This document shows positions 55,520 to 64,000 of a stretch of 64,000 bases of DNA, piece after piece. This stretch comes from Bordetella ansorpii. Its GTDB lineage: Bacteria; Pseudomonadota; Gammaproteobacteria; Burkholderiales; Burkholderiaceae_B. The stretch covers positions 197,758 through 261,757 of the forward strand of contig NZ_FKBS01000029.1 in the NCBI RefSeq assembly GCF_900078315.1, in the 5' to 3' direction. The notes beneath the pieces are model-generated. The model made no database searches and was not told the DNA's origin. It saw only the letters and a program-made list of their open reading frames with translations. The translations under genes were made by a program, and so were the position numbers. Numbering within the stretch: position 1 is the first letter of the stretch; each line of letters opens with the position of its first letter.

Positions 55520-56626
55520 TTATTTCGCAAGGTTTTCGACCACGTTTTCCAGTGCCTCGTAACACGTCGCAAGATGATAAGGGGTGGTCGCGGGCATGTC
55601 GGCGCGCGCCAATTCCCCATTGGGGTGCAGCACTTCGCGCCAGCCGGTTTCATGCAGGAAACGCGTGCGGAACTGCTCCAGTTGGTGAGCGAGCGCCGGG
55701 TAGTCCCCCGTCAGCGCCAGATAGCGCGCATATTCGGTCTGGGCCCAGATGCGCTGCATGGCGTCACTGACCGGGCCCGCCGGATCCAGCGCGGCGCATA
55801 CCCCGGCGGTCGCCGCATCGACGCCCTGTCCGCGCGCCCACAGGCTGCCCCGTGGCACGGCCAGCGTCAGGCTCAGCCCCTCATAGACCTGCGGCGCGCA
55901 ATGCAGCAGGGCCACCCACTCGAACTGATGGCCGGGCTCGACGCGGTTGCCTGCCGTGCCCAGCGGCAGCTCGGCGATGCACTGGGTGCGCGCATCCAGA
56001 TGCCGGCCCGCGACGTCGTCGGCGATGTCGCGCAGCTTCTGGGCAAACCAGGCCGGCTCGGCCACGCGTGCCGCGGCCTGATAGGCCTCGGTCAGATGCA
56101 TCACGGGATTCTGTTCCGGACCGCGCAGGGCCACGCCAGTTGCGTCCAGCGCGGCATCGTAGCCGCCGTCGGAACGGCGAAAGCGCGCCTCCACCGCCTG
56201 CGTCGTGGCCAGCATGGTCCTGCGCGCACGCGGATCGCGGGTGCGCTCGAAAACCACCGCGCTGGCGAAGATCACGAATGCGTAGGTATAGAGATCCTGG
56301 GTGCGGTCCAGCGGACGCGCGTCGGCATCCACGCTGAAATGCCAGTTGCCCGTGGCGGCATCGTGGAAGTGGCGCAGCAGGCCGTCGAACAGCACGGCGG
56401 CATGGGCAGCGGCCTCGTCGCCCGGCGCGCGAGCATGCACGTAGATCTGGCGCGCGCACGCCATCGCGCGATAACGCTGATCCGGCAACGGCACGCCGTC
56501 CTGGGAGATCGCCTCGTGCGGCAATCCCAGCGCAGCGTTGAAGCCCGCCTGCCGCCATTGCGGCAGGATCACATCATCGAGATGTCGGCGCAGTGCGCGT
56601 ACGGTGTCGGCCAAGGCGTGAAGCAT
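55520..56626 (-). CDS. AGE family epimerase/isomerase (N-acylglucosamine 2-epimerase-like)
   Basis: A 368-residue alpha6/alpha6-barrel sugar isomerase. Recognisable blocks are ARQIYVHARA, HFSVDADARPLDRTQDLYTYAFVIFA, the active-site EPGHQFEWVALL, and the C-terminal LHPNGELARADMPATTPYHLATCYEAL. The His residues in GHQFEW and TPYHLA correspond to catalytic positions of the family. The reaction may be mannose-fructose or N-acylglucosamine epimerisation; the sequence alone does not decide. ATG 56626 starts the similarity within a longer open frame. Confidence 0.9.
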   Translation of the reverse strand: MLHALADTVRALRRHLDDVILPQWRQAGFNAALGLPHEAISQDGVPLPDQRYRAMACARQIYVHARAPGDEAAAHAAVLFDGLLRHFHDAATGNWHFSVDADARPLDRTQDLYTYAFVIFASAVVFERTRDPRARRTMLATTQAVEARFRRSDGGYDAALDATGVALRGPEQNPVMHLTEAYQAAARVAEPAWFAQKLRDIADDVAGRHLDARTQCIAELPLGTAGNRVEPGHQFEWVALLHCAPQVYEGLSLTLAVPRGSLWARGQGVDAATAGVCAALDPAGPVSDAMQRIWAQTEYARYLALTGDYPALAHQLEQFRTRFLHETGWREVLHPNGELARADMPATTPYHLATCYEALENVVENLAK

Positions 56627-56753
56627 GAAATCGTCGGGATACGGAGAACCAGCACGCCGCCTGCCTGACCGCATGTGGGCCCGGCCGGCGAGCGGCTGGC
56701 GCAACGATAACCCGAAACGCCGCAGCCAGCGGCGCGCGGCTAGCGGCGCAGTG

Positions 56754-56966
56754 TCATCGATAGACGTTTTCCTGCAGCCAATCCATCGCGAAGGATTCGG
56801 CGCGCTCTCGCGCCTCGTCCAGGGATGCGCAGGCCCCGAGGTAGGAAAATGCGGCGTCGACTTCGGTGCCGCCCTCGGCCGTAACGGTCAACAGTACGCC
56901 GTAGCCGCCAGTGTCCATGGCGGCGGTGGAAACGTCGATCAGAACTTCCTGGTCATGATGCTGCAT
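56754..56966 (-). CDS. Small conserved-looking protein (70 residues)
   Basis: An acidic protein (MQHHDQEVLIDVSTAAMDTGGYG, then ASLDEARERAESFAMDWLQENVYR) with a predicted beta-beta-alpha layout. GGGAGGG lies 4-10 bases before ATG 56966, a strong ribosome-binding site that supports translation. The family is unrecognised. Confidence 0.75.
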   Translation of the reverse strand: MQHHDQEVLIDVSTAAMDTGGYGVLLTVTAEGGTEVDAAFSYLGACASLDEARERAESFAMDWLQENVYR

Positions 56967-57165
56967 GGCGCCCTCCCAGTCGGTTGCTTATAGAGACGCG
57001 TGACTCGTTCCACGCGACGTTGGCGGGCAGCGTACACCCCGCTTTTGTCAGGATAAGACAAAGCTGATGTCTTGGAGTTCATCGCGCGATGACAAAATGG
57101 CTACACGCCCATTTCAGTGGATTACGCGCGACAATTCGCGATGGCGTGCGCGCCGTGCCTTGCGC

Positions 57166-57396
57166 TTACCGCAGATGGATGGCGGCAGGGTCCGCCATGC
57201 GCAGCGACAGGCGGCCTTTGTCCGTCAGGGTATAGCCGCCTTCGACCGGCTCGATGCAACGCAGGATCTGCAAGGCGTCGGCGACATGCCGCGGGATATC
57301 TTGCGCCACGGCGGCGCGGGTCTCGGCGGTTTCCGCCGTGGAGATGGCGCCGAGCCAGTAAGCCAATTCACCTTGCTGGATGCGGGCGGTGGTCAT
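57166..57396 (-). CDS. Small winged-helix-like protein of unknown function (76 residues)
   Basis: Starts MTTARIQQGELAYWLGAIST and continues IPRHVADALQILRCIEPVEGGYTLTDKGRLSL. The second half (helix, LRCIEPVEGGYTLTDKG) resembles the end of a winged helix. No signal or membrane segment is present. ATG 57396 is chosen because the upstream part of the open frame has no similarity to real protein. The function is unknown. Confidence 0.65.
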   Translation of the reverse strand: MTTARIQQGELAYWLGAISTAETAETRAAVAQDIPRHVADALQILRCIEPVEGGYTLTDKGRLSLRMADPAAIHLR

Positions 57397-57502
57397 GTGC
57401 GTTGCCAAAAGCGGGATACGGAAAGCCCGACGATAGCACGCACGCCCCGGCCCGGCCTTGAAAGACAAGCCCGCGGCCAACACGGCGCCACGGGCTCGAG
57501 GG

Positions 57503-57742
57503 TCAGGACATTGAACGGTCGCTCGGACGTCCCTGGCGGATCGGGATCGGCACCGGACGCAGCATGCGCTGGCGCATCAGTTGCGCGATGCGCGGTCCCA
57601 GGATCGTCACGCCGGCCATCAAGACCAGCCACAAGCCCAGGAACTGAATGAACGTCATGAACAAGGGATCCATAGTCATCACCGTCTCGTCGTGTGGTTG
57701 CTGGGGAGCCCCTTGCACCGGAATGCGCGTCTTCGGGGACAT
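57503..57742 (-). CDS. Small single-pass membrane protein (79 residues)
   Basis: One hydrophobic segment (LFMTFIQFLGLWLVLMAGVTILG, residues about 27-49) is followed by an Arg-rich tail (RQRMLRPVPIPIRQGR). AGGA lies about 8 bases before ATG 57742. The function is unknown. Confidence 0.6.
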   Translation of the reverse strand: MSPKTRIPVQGAPQQPHDETVMTMDPLFMTFIQFLGLWLVLMAGVTILGPRIAQLMRQRMLRPVPIPIRQGRPSDRSMS

Positions 57743-58128
57743 GGCTGCATCCTACGTGCGGCCCCGGGTGGCGGGAATGGCTTTTCGGGACTCGGTTACA
57801 AGAACCATTTTTTTGACGGATTCATGACGCGAGAGGGATTCCCCTGAGAGAAAGACGGTTGAGCGGAGCTGCGCATTGACGGTCGCCCAGAACTGGGGAT
57901 CGGCCGCAAGCCTTGTGCTGCAAGGGTTTTCGGGGTGTGCGGGGGCGGCGGACGTGCATGAACGCAACGTCCCAGGCTGATACATGTGGGATACAGCGGG
58001 CAAAGAATTGCCCCACGCGTGTTTCCATCCTGCTGAGGCGGAAACAGGGCCGCATCGGCGAGCCCAGCGGGATTCGCAGTCCGGAAGCCGGAATTTTTGA
58101 GATTTTTAGAAAAAAGTGCCGGTTCAAT
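57743..58128. other. Region upstream of tRNA-Pro, nothing recognised
   Basis: Short open frames exist on both strands, but none has a ribosome-binding site with protein-like composition. The last part is AT-rich and leads into the tRNA promoter. Confidence 0.5.
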
Positions 58129-58158
58129 TTGACAAGCGGCTTTTTCTTCCGCTATACT
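58129..58158 (+). promoter_or_regulatory. Promoter of the tRNA-Pro gene
   Basis: A consensus TTGACA (58129-58134) and TATACT (58153-58158) are separated by 18 bases and lie 11 bases before the mature tRNA 5' end. Confidence 0.85.
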
Positions 58159-58166
58159 CTTTTTCT

Positions 58167-58245
<79 letters not shown>

Positions 58246-58255
58246 GCAATACCGA

Positions 58256-58296
58256 GGCCGTTAGTGATAGTAATCACTAACGGCCTTGTTCTTTTT
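58256..58296 (+). terminator. Intrinsic terminator of tRNA-Pro
   Basis: GGCCGTTAGTGAT (58256-58268) pairs perfectly with ATCACTAACGGCC (58273-58285) around AGTA. TTGTTCTTTTT follows. Confidence 0.92.
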
Positions 58297-58487
58297 CCGG
58301 GCCTTTGCGCGCCTCCCGCGGACCTTCGACGAAGACTCCTCAGAGCCGGCCCCCTCTATCCGCCGCCGATATCCGGCTCGCATCTTCGAGCAGCCTGGCT
58401 AGTCCCGCGGTCGCACGGTGAGTTGTAACTCTCAGCGCCTTTAGCGCGCTCCACCCAGGGCTTTCTTTCCTCTTCAGATGGACGGGG

Positions 58488-59141
58488 TCAGCGATTGGCG
58501 CGCGCATTGATCTTTTCGTGATCCACTGCGCAGACAGTGATCTCCTGCCAGATCACTACCCCTTCGCCAGAGACACACTCAGGCGTTGAAGTGGCAATGC
58601 CAATCTGGATGGCCAGAACTGCCGCAGACAAGCAGATCACCGCAAGAGCCAAGTTGACACATGCACGGGCGATTTTTCCTTGTGAGACGGCAGGCAACGC
58701 GATGGACCGAAGATGAGATTGATCGCCAAGCGGAAATGCCATCGAGGCCGCAAGACCATCCAAACGATCCTGGTGCGCCTCTGTGAGAGCGACGAGCGGC
58801 AACGCACCGATCAGTTGACCAACTGCCAGCACGACAATCGTCGCCGCTGGTAGCGTTGCCCCCGGCCAAACAGATGCAACGGTGGTAGACACAACCAACA
58901 TGGCCCCCATGATCACCATGATGACCTTGGCCGCCTCCAACTCCACCAAGGATGCCTGTGTATAAGTTGCGCACCATGCCGACATCGCGTTCGGCTGATC
59001 CGAGATCGCCATCACGAACTGCCCCCGGGGAGGTACCAACCTGCGTCGGGGCCACATCGACCTTGTCAGCGTAACAATAGCGGCCAACGCGATGGCAACC
59101 AGCCCCAAAAAAGCCGCCACATCAATGACCGGGGTGTACAT
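58488..59141 (-). CDS. Multi-pass membrane protein of unknown function, lower-GC insert
   Basis: From ATG 59141 this gives about 217 residues with four hydrophobic segments: near 5-25, 75-92 (VIMVIMGAMLVVSTTVASVW), 97-117 and 163-185 (ACVNLALAVICLSAAVLAIQIG). A cytoplasmic loop (RRRLVPPRGQF) lies after the first. Its start shares a base with the stop of the 63-residue gene (TGATG), so the two are translationally coupled. Base composition is lower in GC than the surrounding housekeeping genes. The family is unrecognised. It lies between tRNA-Pro and merR, in a block that looks inserted. Confidence 0.7.
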   Translation of the reverse strand: MYTPVIDVAAFLGLVAIALAAIVTLTRSMWPRRRLVPPRGQFVMAISDQPNAMSAWCATYTQASLVELEAAKVIMVIMGAMLVVSTTVASVWPGATLPAATIVVLAVGQLIGALPLVALTEAHQDRLDGLAASMAFPLGDQSHLRSIALPAVSQGKIARACVNLALAVICLSAAVLAIQIGIATSTPECVSGEGVVIWQEITVCAVDHEKINARANR

Positions 59142-59332
59142 CACATGCGCCCCAAGGCCAAGGGCTGCGCGCCTACCGTGCTATCGCGCTGAACAATGGC
59201 CTCGCTTGCGCATCTGACCAGGAGAGCGACACGATCACCCGCCCGTGCCTTGAGGCCAACCCACCGCTGGGCAATGGGCTGGGTGAAGTCGAATGATGCG
59301 GCGACCAGCGCCGGGTCTGCGTTGATTTCCAT
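59141..59332 (-). CDS. Small protein of unknown function (63 residues), first gene of the insert
   Basis: MEINADPALVAASFDFTQPI, then RWVGLKARAGDRVALLVRCASEAIVQRD. It looks soluble, and no known domain was recognised. It overlaps the membrane-protein start by one base. The ribosome-binding site is weak, and the call rests on the coupled arrangement. Confidence 0.5.
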   Translation of the reverse strand: MEINADPALVAASFDFTQPIAQRWVGLKARAGDRVALLVRCASEAIVQRDSTVGAQPLALGRM

Positions 59333-59456
59333 GTCTTCTGAATGCGTAGCGTCATTGCCCGCAACTCAGTACGGTCAATGGCCGCTCTTTGCCGGGAAGT
59401 CGAGAATGCGACATCAGGCAGTCTGTAGACGACCGCCCTTGCCCGGATGACGCCGA

Positions 59457-59873
59457 TCAGCCCCGAGGCGTCTGCTGGCTTTCCGCCAGCGCCAGCGCCT
59501 CGCCCAGCATCATCGAAATGCCGCCCAGTTCAGCGCGCAGCGATTGCATCTCGGCGGCGCTCAGGCGCACGGCGGCTTCGGGATCGTGGACGGCGGCATC
59601 GCGCACGTCGCCCAGGCGGTTGCGGGCGCCACTGATGGTGAAGCCCTGCTCGTACAGCAGCGAACGGATCTTGCGGATAAGCAGCACTTCATGGTGCTGG
59701 TAGTAACGGCGGTTGCCGCGCCGCTTGACCGGCTTGAGCTGCGTGAATTCCTGCTCCCAATAGCGCAGCACGTGCGGCTTGACGCCGCACAGGTCGCTGA
59801 CCTCACCGATGGTGAAGTAACGCTTGGCGGGAATGGGGGGAAGGACGACGGCGGTGGTTTCGGGACGTGTCAT
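59457..59873 (-). CDS. MerR family regulator of the ihfA-linked type
   Basis: A 138-residue regulator with an N-terminal MerR winged helix (YFTIGEVSDLCGVKPHVLRYWEQEF, then RRGNRRYYQHHEVLLIRKIRSLLYEQGFTISGARNRL). A short C-terminal helix completes it. There are no effector cysteines, so it does not look like a metal sensor. It stands 107 bases downstream of ihfA on the same strand, an arrangement conserved widely in beta- and gammaproteobacteria. Its target is unknown. Confidence 0.93.
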   Translation of the reverse strand: MTRPETTAVVLPPIPAKRYFTIGEVSDLCGVKPHVLRYWEQEFTQLKPVKRRGNRRYYQHHEVLLIRKIRSLLYEQGFTISGARNRLGDVRDAAVHDPEAAVRLSAAEMQSLRAELGGISMMLGEALALAESQQTPRG

Positions 59874-59980
59874 AGAGGGATTTTATGCCGCTGATTCCTT
59901 GGGGATCGATGACAATTGCCGACAAAGCGTATCACTACGGCCAGAAAAGCGCCGGGCACTGCCGCAAGCGGGGAAAGGCA

Positions 59981-60334
59981 TCAAGCCGAGGCGTCCGGAT
60001 CCGAATCGGATTCGGCCACGGGCGGGGCTTGCTCGACCACGCCCTTCAATTTCTGGCTGGCATGGAACGTGACCACGCGGCGCGCCGCGATGGGGATGGT
60101 TTCGCCCGTCTTGGGGTTGCGGCCAGGGCGCGGCGGTTTGTCGCGCACCTGGAAATTGCCGAAACCCGACAGCTTGACGGCATCGCCGCGCGCCAGCGCC
60201 TCACGGATTTCTTCGAAGAACGTATCGACGATGTCCTTGGCCTCGCGCTTGTTCAGGCCGACCCGCTCGAAGAGCAGTTCGGCCAGCTCGGCCTTGGTCA
60301 GTGTGCGCGGTTCGGCAATCAAAGCGGTCCCCAT
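59981..60334 (-). CDS. ihfA: Integration host factor alpha subunit
   Basis: A DNA-bending protein of 117 residues forming IHF with Ihf[34 protein letters not shown] is the helical half, [22 protein letters not shown] the arm, and [12 protein letters not shown] the end. The C-terminal tail ([15 protein letters not shown]) is longer than in E. coli and acidic. ATG 60334 follows the pheT stop by 2 bases; an upstream TTG would overlap pheT. It is co-transcribed with pheT. Confidence 0.96.
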   Translation of the reverse strand: MGTALIAEPRTLTKAELAELLFERVGLNKREAKDIVDTFFEEIREALARGDAVKLSGFGNFQVRDKPPRPGRNPKTGETIPIAARRVVTFHASQKLKGVVEQAPPVAESDSDPDASA

Positions 60335-60336
60335 GA

Positions 60337-62757
60337 TCAATCGCGCAGGCGCGCGCCGTGAGCGGCGGCCAGCGCATCGCGGATACGTGCCAGGCAGTCG
60401 GAGACGCGAGCCTCGTCCAGCGTGACCTCAGTGTCCTGTAGCCAGAAACGGAAGGCAAGGCTTTTCTCGGCCGGCGCGGGCTGGCCGGCCTGCGTCTTCT
60501 CGCGCCACACGTCGAACAGGCGTACGTCCTGCACCACGGCCAGTTGGGCGTCGGCGCGCACGGTGGCCAGGACGGTGTCGAGCAGCGTCTGGGCCGGCGT
60601 GGCGGCGGCCACCCACAGCGCCAGGTCGCGCACCACCACGGGCTGGCGCGACAGTTCGCGCACCTGCGGCAGGCGGCCGGCCTGCAGCGCGTCGACGTCC
60701 AGTTCGAACACCACCGGCGCATGCGCCAGTTCGGCCTGCTGCACCAGGCGCGGATGCAGCTCGCCCAGCCAGCCGATGGCGCGGCCATCGAGTTCGATGC
60801 GGGCGCCACGGCCAGGATGCAGCGCGGAATGACTGTCGGCAATGAAACGCAGGCCAGCGGCGCGCGCGCCGAACAGCGCCTCGACGTCCATCTTGACGTC
60901 GTAGAAATCGACCTGGCGCACCGGCTCGGCCCACTGCTCGGCCACGGCCGGGCCCCAGGCGGCGCCCGCCAGCTTCAGGGGCTGGGTGAGGCCGGCGACG
61001 GCCAGCTCGCCATCGGCGGCGGCGGCATCGCGCAGAAACACGCGGCCCAGCTCGAACAGACGTACGCGCGACTGCTTGCGGTTGGCGTTGTGGCGGACGA
61101 TGGCCACCAGGCCGGCGATCAGGCTGGAACGCATCACCGACAGGTGGCTGGCGATGGGATTGACCAGGCGCACGGGATTCTCGTTGCCGGCGTAGTCTTG
61201 TTCCCAGGCGGCTTCGACGAAGCTGTAGTTGACCACTTCCTGGTAATCGCGCGCGGCCACCTGGCGGCGCAGGCCGTGCAGGCTGGGACGGGTCTCCGGC
61301 TGCGCGTGCATTTTGGCGCGCGCCATCGGCGGCACGCTGGGGATGCGCTCGAAACCGTAGATGCGTGCCACTTCCTCGATCAGGTCTTCCTCGATGACCA
61401 GGTCGAAGCGGTACGTGGGCGGCTGCACCACGAAGTCGTCGCCCTCGCGGGTGAACGGCAGGCCCAGGCGCGTGAAGATCTGCGCCACTTCCTCGGCGGC
61501 CACGGCCACGCCCAGCACACGGTGGCAGCGCGCCAGGCGCATGCGCACGGGTTCTCGCGTGGGCAGGTTGACGATCTGGTCGTCCAGGGGGCCGGCCTGG
61601 CCGCCGCAGATGTCGACGATCAGGCGCGTGATGCGCTCGATGTGGTCGGGAATGCTGTCGTAATCGACGCCGCGCTCGAAACGGTGGCTGGCGTCGGTGC
61701 TGAACTTGTAGCGGCGCGCGCGGCCGGCGATGGCCTCGGGCCACCAGAAGGCGGCCTCGAGGTAAATGTTCCGGGTGTCGAGCGTGACGGACGTGGACTC
61801 GCCACCCATGATGCCCGCCAGGCTTTCGACCTGGTCGCCGGCGGTGATGACGCCGACGCGCTCGTCCAGCGCGATGGTCTGGCCGTTGAGCAGTTCCAGC
61901 GATTCGCCGGTGCGGCCCCAGCGCACGGTCAGTTCGCCGGACACCTTGTCCAGGTCGAACACGTGCGAGGGACGGCCCAGCTCGAGCATGACGTAGTTCG
62001 AGATGTCGACCAGCGCCGAGATGGAACGCTGGCCGGCGCGCTCGAGGCGGCCGCGCATCCAGTCGGGCGTGGCCGCGCGGGCGTTGACGCCGCGGATGAC
62101 CCGCCCGGCGAAACGGCCGCACAGGTCCGGCGCCTGCACGTCGACCTTCAGGCGGTCGTCGATGGACGGCGCCACGGGCTCGACGGCCGGCAGCGCCAGC
62201 GGCAGGCCCGACAGCGCGGACACTTCGCGCGCCACGCCCATCATGGACAGACAGTCGGCGCGGTTGGGCGTGAGCTTGAGCGTGAAGACGGTGTCGTCCA
62301 GGTCGAGCGCCTGGCGGATGTCCTGGCCCGGCGTCAGTGTGTCGGGCAGCAGCATCAGGCCGGCGTGGTCCTGCGACAGGCCCAGTTCGCGGGCCGAGCA
62401 CAGCATGCCCGACGATTGCACGCCGCGCATCTTCGCCACGCCGATCTTCATGCCGCCGGGCAATTCGGCGCCCACGCGCGCCAACGGCACGGTGATGCCG
62501 GCCGCGGCATTGGGCGCGCCGCAGACGATCTGCAGCAACTGGCCCGAACCATCGTCGACCTGACAGACGCGCAGCTTGTCGGCATCGGGATGCGGGGCGA
62601 TCTCGGCGATGCGGGCCACCACCACGCCGGAAAACGGCGGCGCGGCGGGCGCGGCGTCTTCGACTTCGAGGCCGGCCATGGTGAGCTGGTGCGCCAGCTC
62701 ATCGGAGGAGACCGGAGGATTGACCAGCGAACGCAGCCAGGATTCGGGGATTTGCAT
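60337..62757 (-). CDS. pheT: Phenylalanine-tRNA ligase beta subunit
   Basis: An 806-residue subunit of the heterotetramer that charges tRNA-Phe. The N-terminal tRNA-binding (EMAP-like) domain (residues 39-150: [26 protein letters not shown]) is followed by B3/B4 editing, B5, the synthetase core-like domain, and a C-terminal anticodon-binding ferredoxin fold ([14 protein letters not shown], then VFDVWREK-like [10 protein letters not shown]). The length is standard. It lies 171 bases downstream of pheS on the same strand; the gap carries a repeat. Confidence 0.98.
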   Translation of the reverse strand: MQIPESWLRSLVNPPVSSDELAHQLTMAGLEVEDAAPAAPPFSGVVVARIAEIAPHPDADKLRVCQVDDGSGQLLQIVCGAPNAAAGITVPLARVGAELPGGMKIGVAKMRGVQSSGMLCSARELGLSQDHAGLMLLPDTLTPGQDIRQALDLDDTVFTLKLTPNRADCLSMMGVAREVSALSGLPLALPAVEPVAPSIDDRLKVDVQAPDLCGRFAGRVIRGVNARAATPDWMRGRLERAGQRSISALVDISNYVMLELGRPSHVFDLDKVSGELTVRWGRTGESLELLNGQTIALDERVGVITAGDQVESLAGIMGGESTSVTLDTRNIYLEAAFWWPEAIAGRARRYKFSTDASHRFERGVDYDSIPDHIERITRLIVDICGGQAGPLDDQIVNLPTREPVRMRLARCHRVLGVAVAAEEVAQIFTRLGLPFTREGDDFVVQPPTYRFDLVIEEDLIEEVARIYGFERIPSVPPMARAKMHAQPETRPSLHGLRRQVAARDYQEVVNYSFVEAAWEQDYAGNENPVRLVNPIASHLSVMRSSLIAGLVAIVRHNANRKQSRVRLFELGRVFLRDAAAADGELAVAGLTQPLKLAGAAWGPAVAEQWAEPVRQVDFYDVKMDVEALFGARAAGLRFIADSHSALHPGRGARIELDGRAIGWLGELHPRLVQQAELAHAPVVFELDVDALQAGRLPQVRELSRQPVVVRDLALWVAAATPAQTLLDTVLATVRADAQLAVVQDVRLFDVWREKTQAGQPAPAEKSLAFRFWLQDTEVTLDEARVSDCLARIRDALAAAHGARLRD

Positions 62758-62888
62758 GTCAGTTTTCCAGGGCGCTTTCGCGCCATCCAGACAAATTCAA
62801 GTCAACAACGTCAGCACCACAACCAACGCAACTCAAGAGCCTCAGGAACCCGGGACACCACGGATCCGTGCTCTGCCGGTCCGTAGGT

Positions 62889-62928
62889 GTCGCCCCCTGG
62901 GGGGCGCGCGCAGCGCGTAGGGGGGGGC
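62889..62928. repeat. GC-rich palindromic repeat in the pheS-pheT gap
   Basis: CGCCCCCTGGGGGGCG (62891-62906) is a self-complementary core, followed by CGCGCAGCGCGTAGGGGGGG. I recognise this kind of CGCCCCC/GGGGGCG unit as a common intergenic repeat in Burkholderiales. It may act as a transcription attenuator or simply a repeat. Confidence 0.6.
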
Positions 62929-63951
62929 CTATTCGTTAAATTGGCGCAGGAAGCGCAGGTCGCCTTCGTAGAACTGGCGCAGGTCGTTCACGCCGTAGCG
63001 CAGCATGGTCAGCCGTTCGAGGCCCGAACCGAATGCAAAGCCGATGTAGCGCTCGGGATCCAGCCCGAAGTTGCGCACCACCTGCGGATGCACCTGGCCC
63101 GACCCCGAGATTTCCAGCCAGCGGCCACGGTTGGGACCGGACGTGAACATCATGTCGATCTCGGCCGAGGGCTCGGTGAACGGGAAGAACGACGGGCGGA
63201 ACCGCACCACCAGGTCGTCGCTTTCGAAGAAGCAGCGCAGGAAGTCGGTGTACACGCCCTTCAGGTCGGCGAAGGAGATGTCCTCGGCGATCCACAGGCC
63301 TTCGACCTGGTGGAACATCGGCGAGTGCGTGGCGTCGCTGTCCACGCGATAGGTGCGGCCCGGGGCGATGACCTTGATGGGCGGCTCGTGCATGCGGGCG
63401 TAACGCACCTGCATGGGGCTGGTGTGCGTGCGCAGCAGCAGCGGCAGGCCGTCGGCGTCCTGCATGTCGACGTAGAACGTGTCCTGCATGGACCGCGCGG
63501 GGTGGTCCAGGGGGTTGTTCAACGCCGTGAAATTGGTCCAGTCGTTCTCGACTTCGGGGCCGTCGGCCACGTCGAAACCGATGGAGCGGAAGATCTCTTC
63601 GACGCGTTCCCAGGTGCGGATGACCGGGTGGATGCCGCCCACGGCCTTGCCGCGGCCCGGCAGCGTGACGTCGATGGTCTCGGATGCCAGCCGGGCATCG
63701 AGCTCGGCCTGCGCCAGCGCGGCGCGCCGGGCGGTGAGCAACCCTTCGATGCGCTGCTTGGCCTGGTTGATTTGAGCGCCCATCTCGCGCTTGGCGTCGG
63801 GATCGAGCTTGCCCAGGCCTTTCAGAAGCACCGTCAGGGCGCCTTCCTTGCCGAGGAAACGCGCCTTGGCGTTCTCGAGCGAGGCGGCATCGGCCGAAGC
63901 GGCGAAACGTTCGTCTGCCTGGGAAACCAGGTCGTCGAGCTCTTGAGTCAT
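62929..63951 (-). CDS. pheS: Phenylalanine-tRNA ligase alpha subunit
   Basis: A class II synthetase subunit of 340 residues. An N-terminal coiled coil (residues 1-90) precedes the catalytic core with [24 protein letters not shown], motif 2 around [20 protein letters not shown], and motif 3 [29 protein letters not shown]-like text ([16 protein letters not shown]) is also typical. It is the first gene of pheS-pheT-ihfA-merR. Confidence 0.98.
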   Translation of the reverse strand: MTQELDDLVSQADERFAASADAASLENAKARFLGKEGALTVLLKGLGKLDPDAKREMGAQINQAKQRIEGLLTARRAALAQAELDARLASETIDVTLPGRGKAVGGIHPVIRTWERVEEIFRSIGFDVADGPEVENDWTNFTALNNPLDHPARSMQDTFYVDMQDADGLPLLLRTHTSPMQVRYARMHEPPIKVIAPGRTYRVDSDATHSPMFHQVEGLWIAEDISFADLKGVYTDFLRCFFESDDLVVRFRPSFFPFTEPSAEIDMMFTSGPNRGRWLEISGSGQVHPQVVRNFGLDPERYIGFAFGSGLERLTMLRYGVNDLRQFYEGDLRFLRQFNE

Positions 63952-63975
63952 GGCGTATAACAGCCTTCAAAACGC

Positions 63976-64000
63976 AAACGGGGCCATGACAGCCCCGTTT
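63976..64000 (-). terminator. Terminator of the gene upstream of pheS
   Basis: On the - strand ACGGGGC and GCCCCGT form a stem followed by TTTGCGTTTT. By position it should end the transcript of the preceding gene, usually rplT, which lies outside the window. Confidence 0.75.

Noticed and set aside
57822-58127. A 101-codon open frame on - just before tRNA-Pro
   Set aside because: It overlaps the tRNA promoter region, lacks a ribosome-binding site and has no protein-like pattern.
62758-62928. Phe-codon leader peptide and attenuator for pheT
   Set aside because: No short frame with a run of Phe codons was found; the gap contains a dispersed-type GC repeat instead.

Overview
The window is GC-rich chromosomal DNA of a betaproteobacterium, most likely the Alcaligenaceae (Achromobacter/Bordetella type). 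The evidence is the pheS-pheT-ihfA-merR-tRNA-Pro order, the AaeXAB-like efflux operon, the imuA-imuB-dnaE2 cassette and the overall codon style. These are my recognition of gene content and synteny; no database search was possible.

Layout. 1-5.1 kb: end of a peptide-type ABC binding protein, a short unrecognised remnant, an M81 (MlrC-like) metallopeptidase, a LysR regulator and an L-asparaginase, all on +. 5.1-5.9 kb: a lower-GC patch on - with a decayed DUF1016 (YhcG-type) nuclease gene and an orphan AbrB/MazE-type antitoxin. 5.9-8.4 kb: arfB and a HAD hydrolase on -, then queE-queD on +. 8.5-10.1 kb: a frameshifted MFS remnant and a membrane diguanylate cyclase. 10.3-15.6 kb: a five-gene + operon (MarR, FUSC permease, DUF1656, HlyD adaptor, NodT outer-membrane lipoprotein) behind a clear inverted-repeat operator. 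15.6-18.7 kb on -: an Rpn-type nuclease carrying a 12-bp tandem repeat, a YpfH-type esterase, and a soluble receptor with an MCP tip followed by a Cache domain, the last behind a sigma-54-like promoter.

18.9-24.4 kb is the SOS mutagenesis cassette imuA-imuB-dnaE2 behind a consensus LexA box. The other strand next to that box carries a strong terminator that frames a possible small RNA. 24.5-26.2 kb is hmp-nsrR with an NsrR operator over the hmp promoter. YqeY, dinB and a thioesterase follow.

28.5-44.3 kb is the most distinctive block. A 4,153-residue two-partner-secretion exoprotein (filamentous haemagglutinin family with a C-terminal DUF3739 region) is read divergently from an STN-domain protein, an ECF sigma factor and a FecR-type anti-sigma factor, and a second ECF sigma gene lies just behind the exoprotein. 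This resembles a cell-surface-signalling system of the VreA/VreI/VreR (PUMA3) kind tied to a giant exoprotein. No TpsB outer-membrane transporter is present in the window.

44.3-57.7 kb: a lipoprotein, an S9 peptidase, an intergenic region with two inverted copies of a repeat element, penicillin-binding protein 1A, a Fur-box PepSY operon, an aldo/keto reductase, an Atm1-type ABC exporter, an AGE-family epimerase and several small orphan genes. 58.1-64 kb: tRNA-Pro(GGG) with its own promoter and terminator, a lower-GC two-gene insert, then merR, ihfA, pheT and pheS on -, ending in the terminator of the next gene upstream of pheS (probably rplT).
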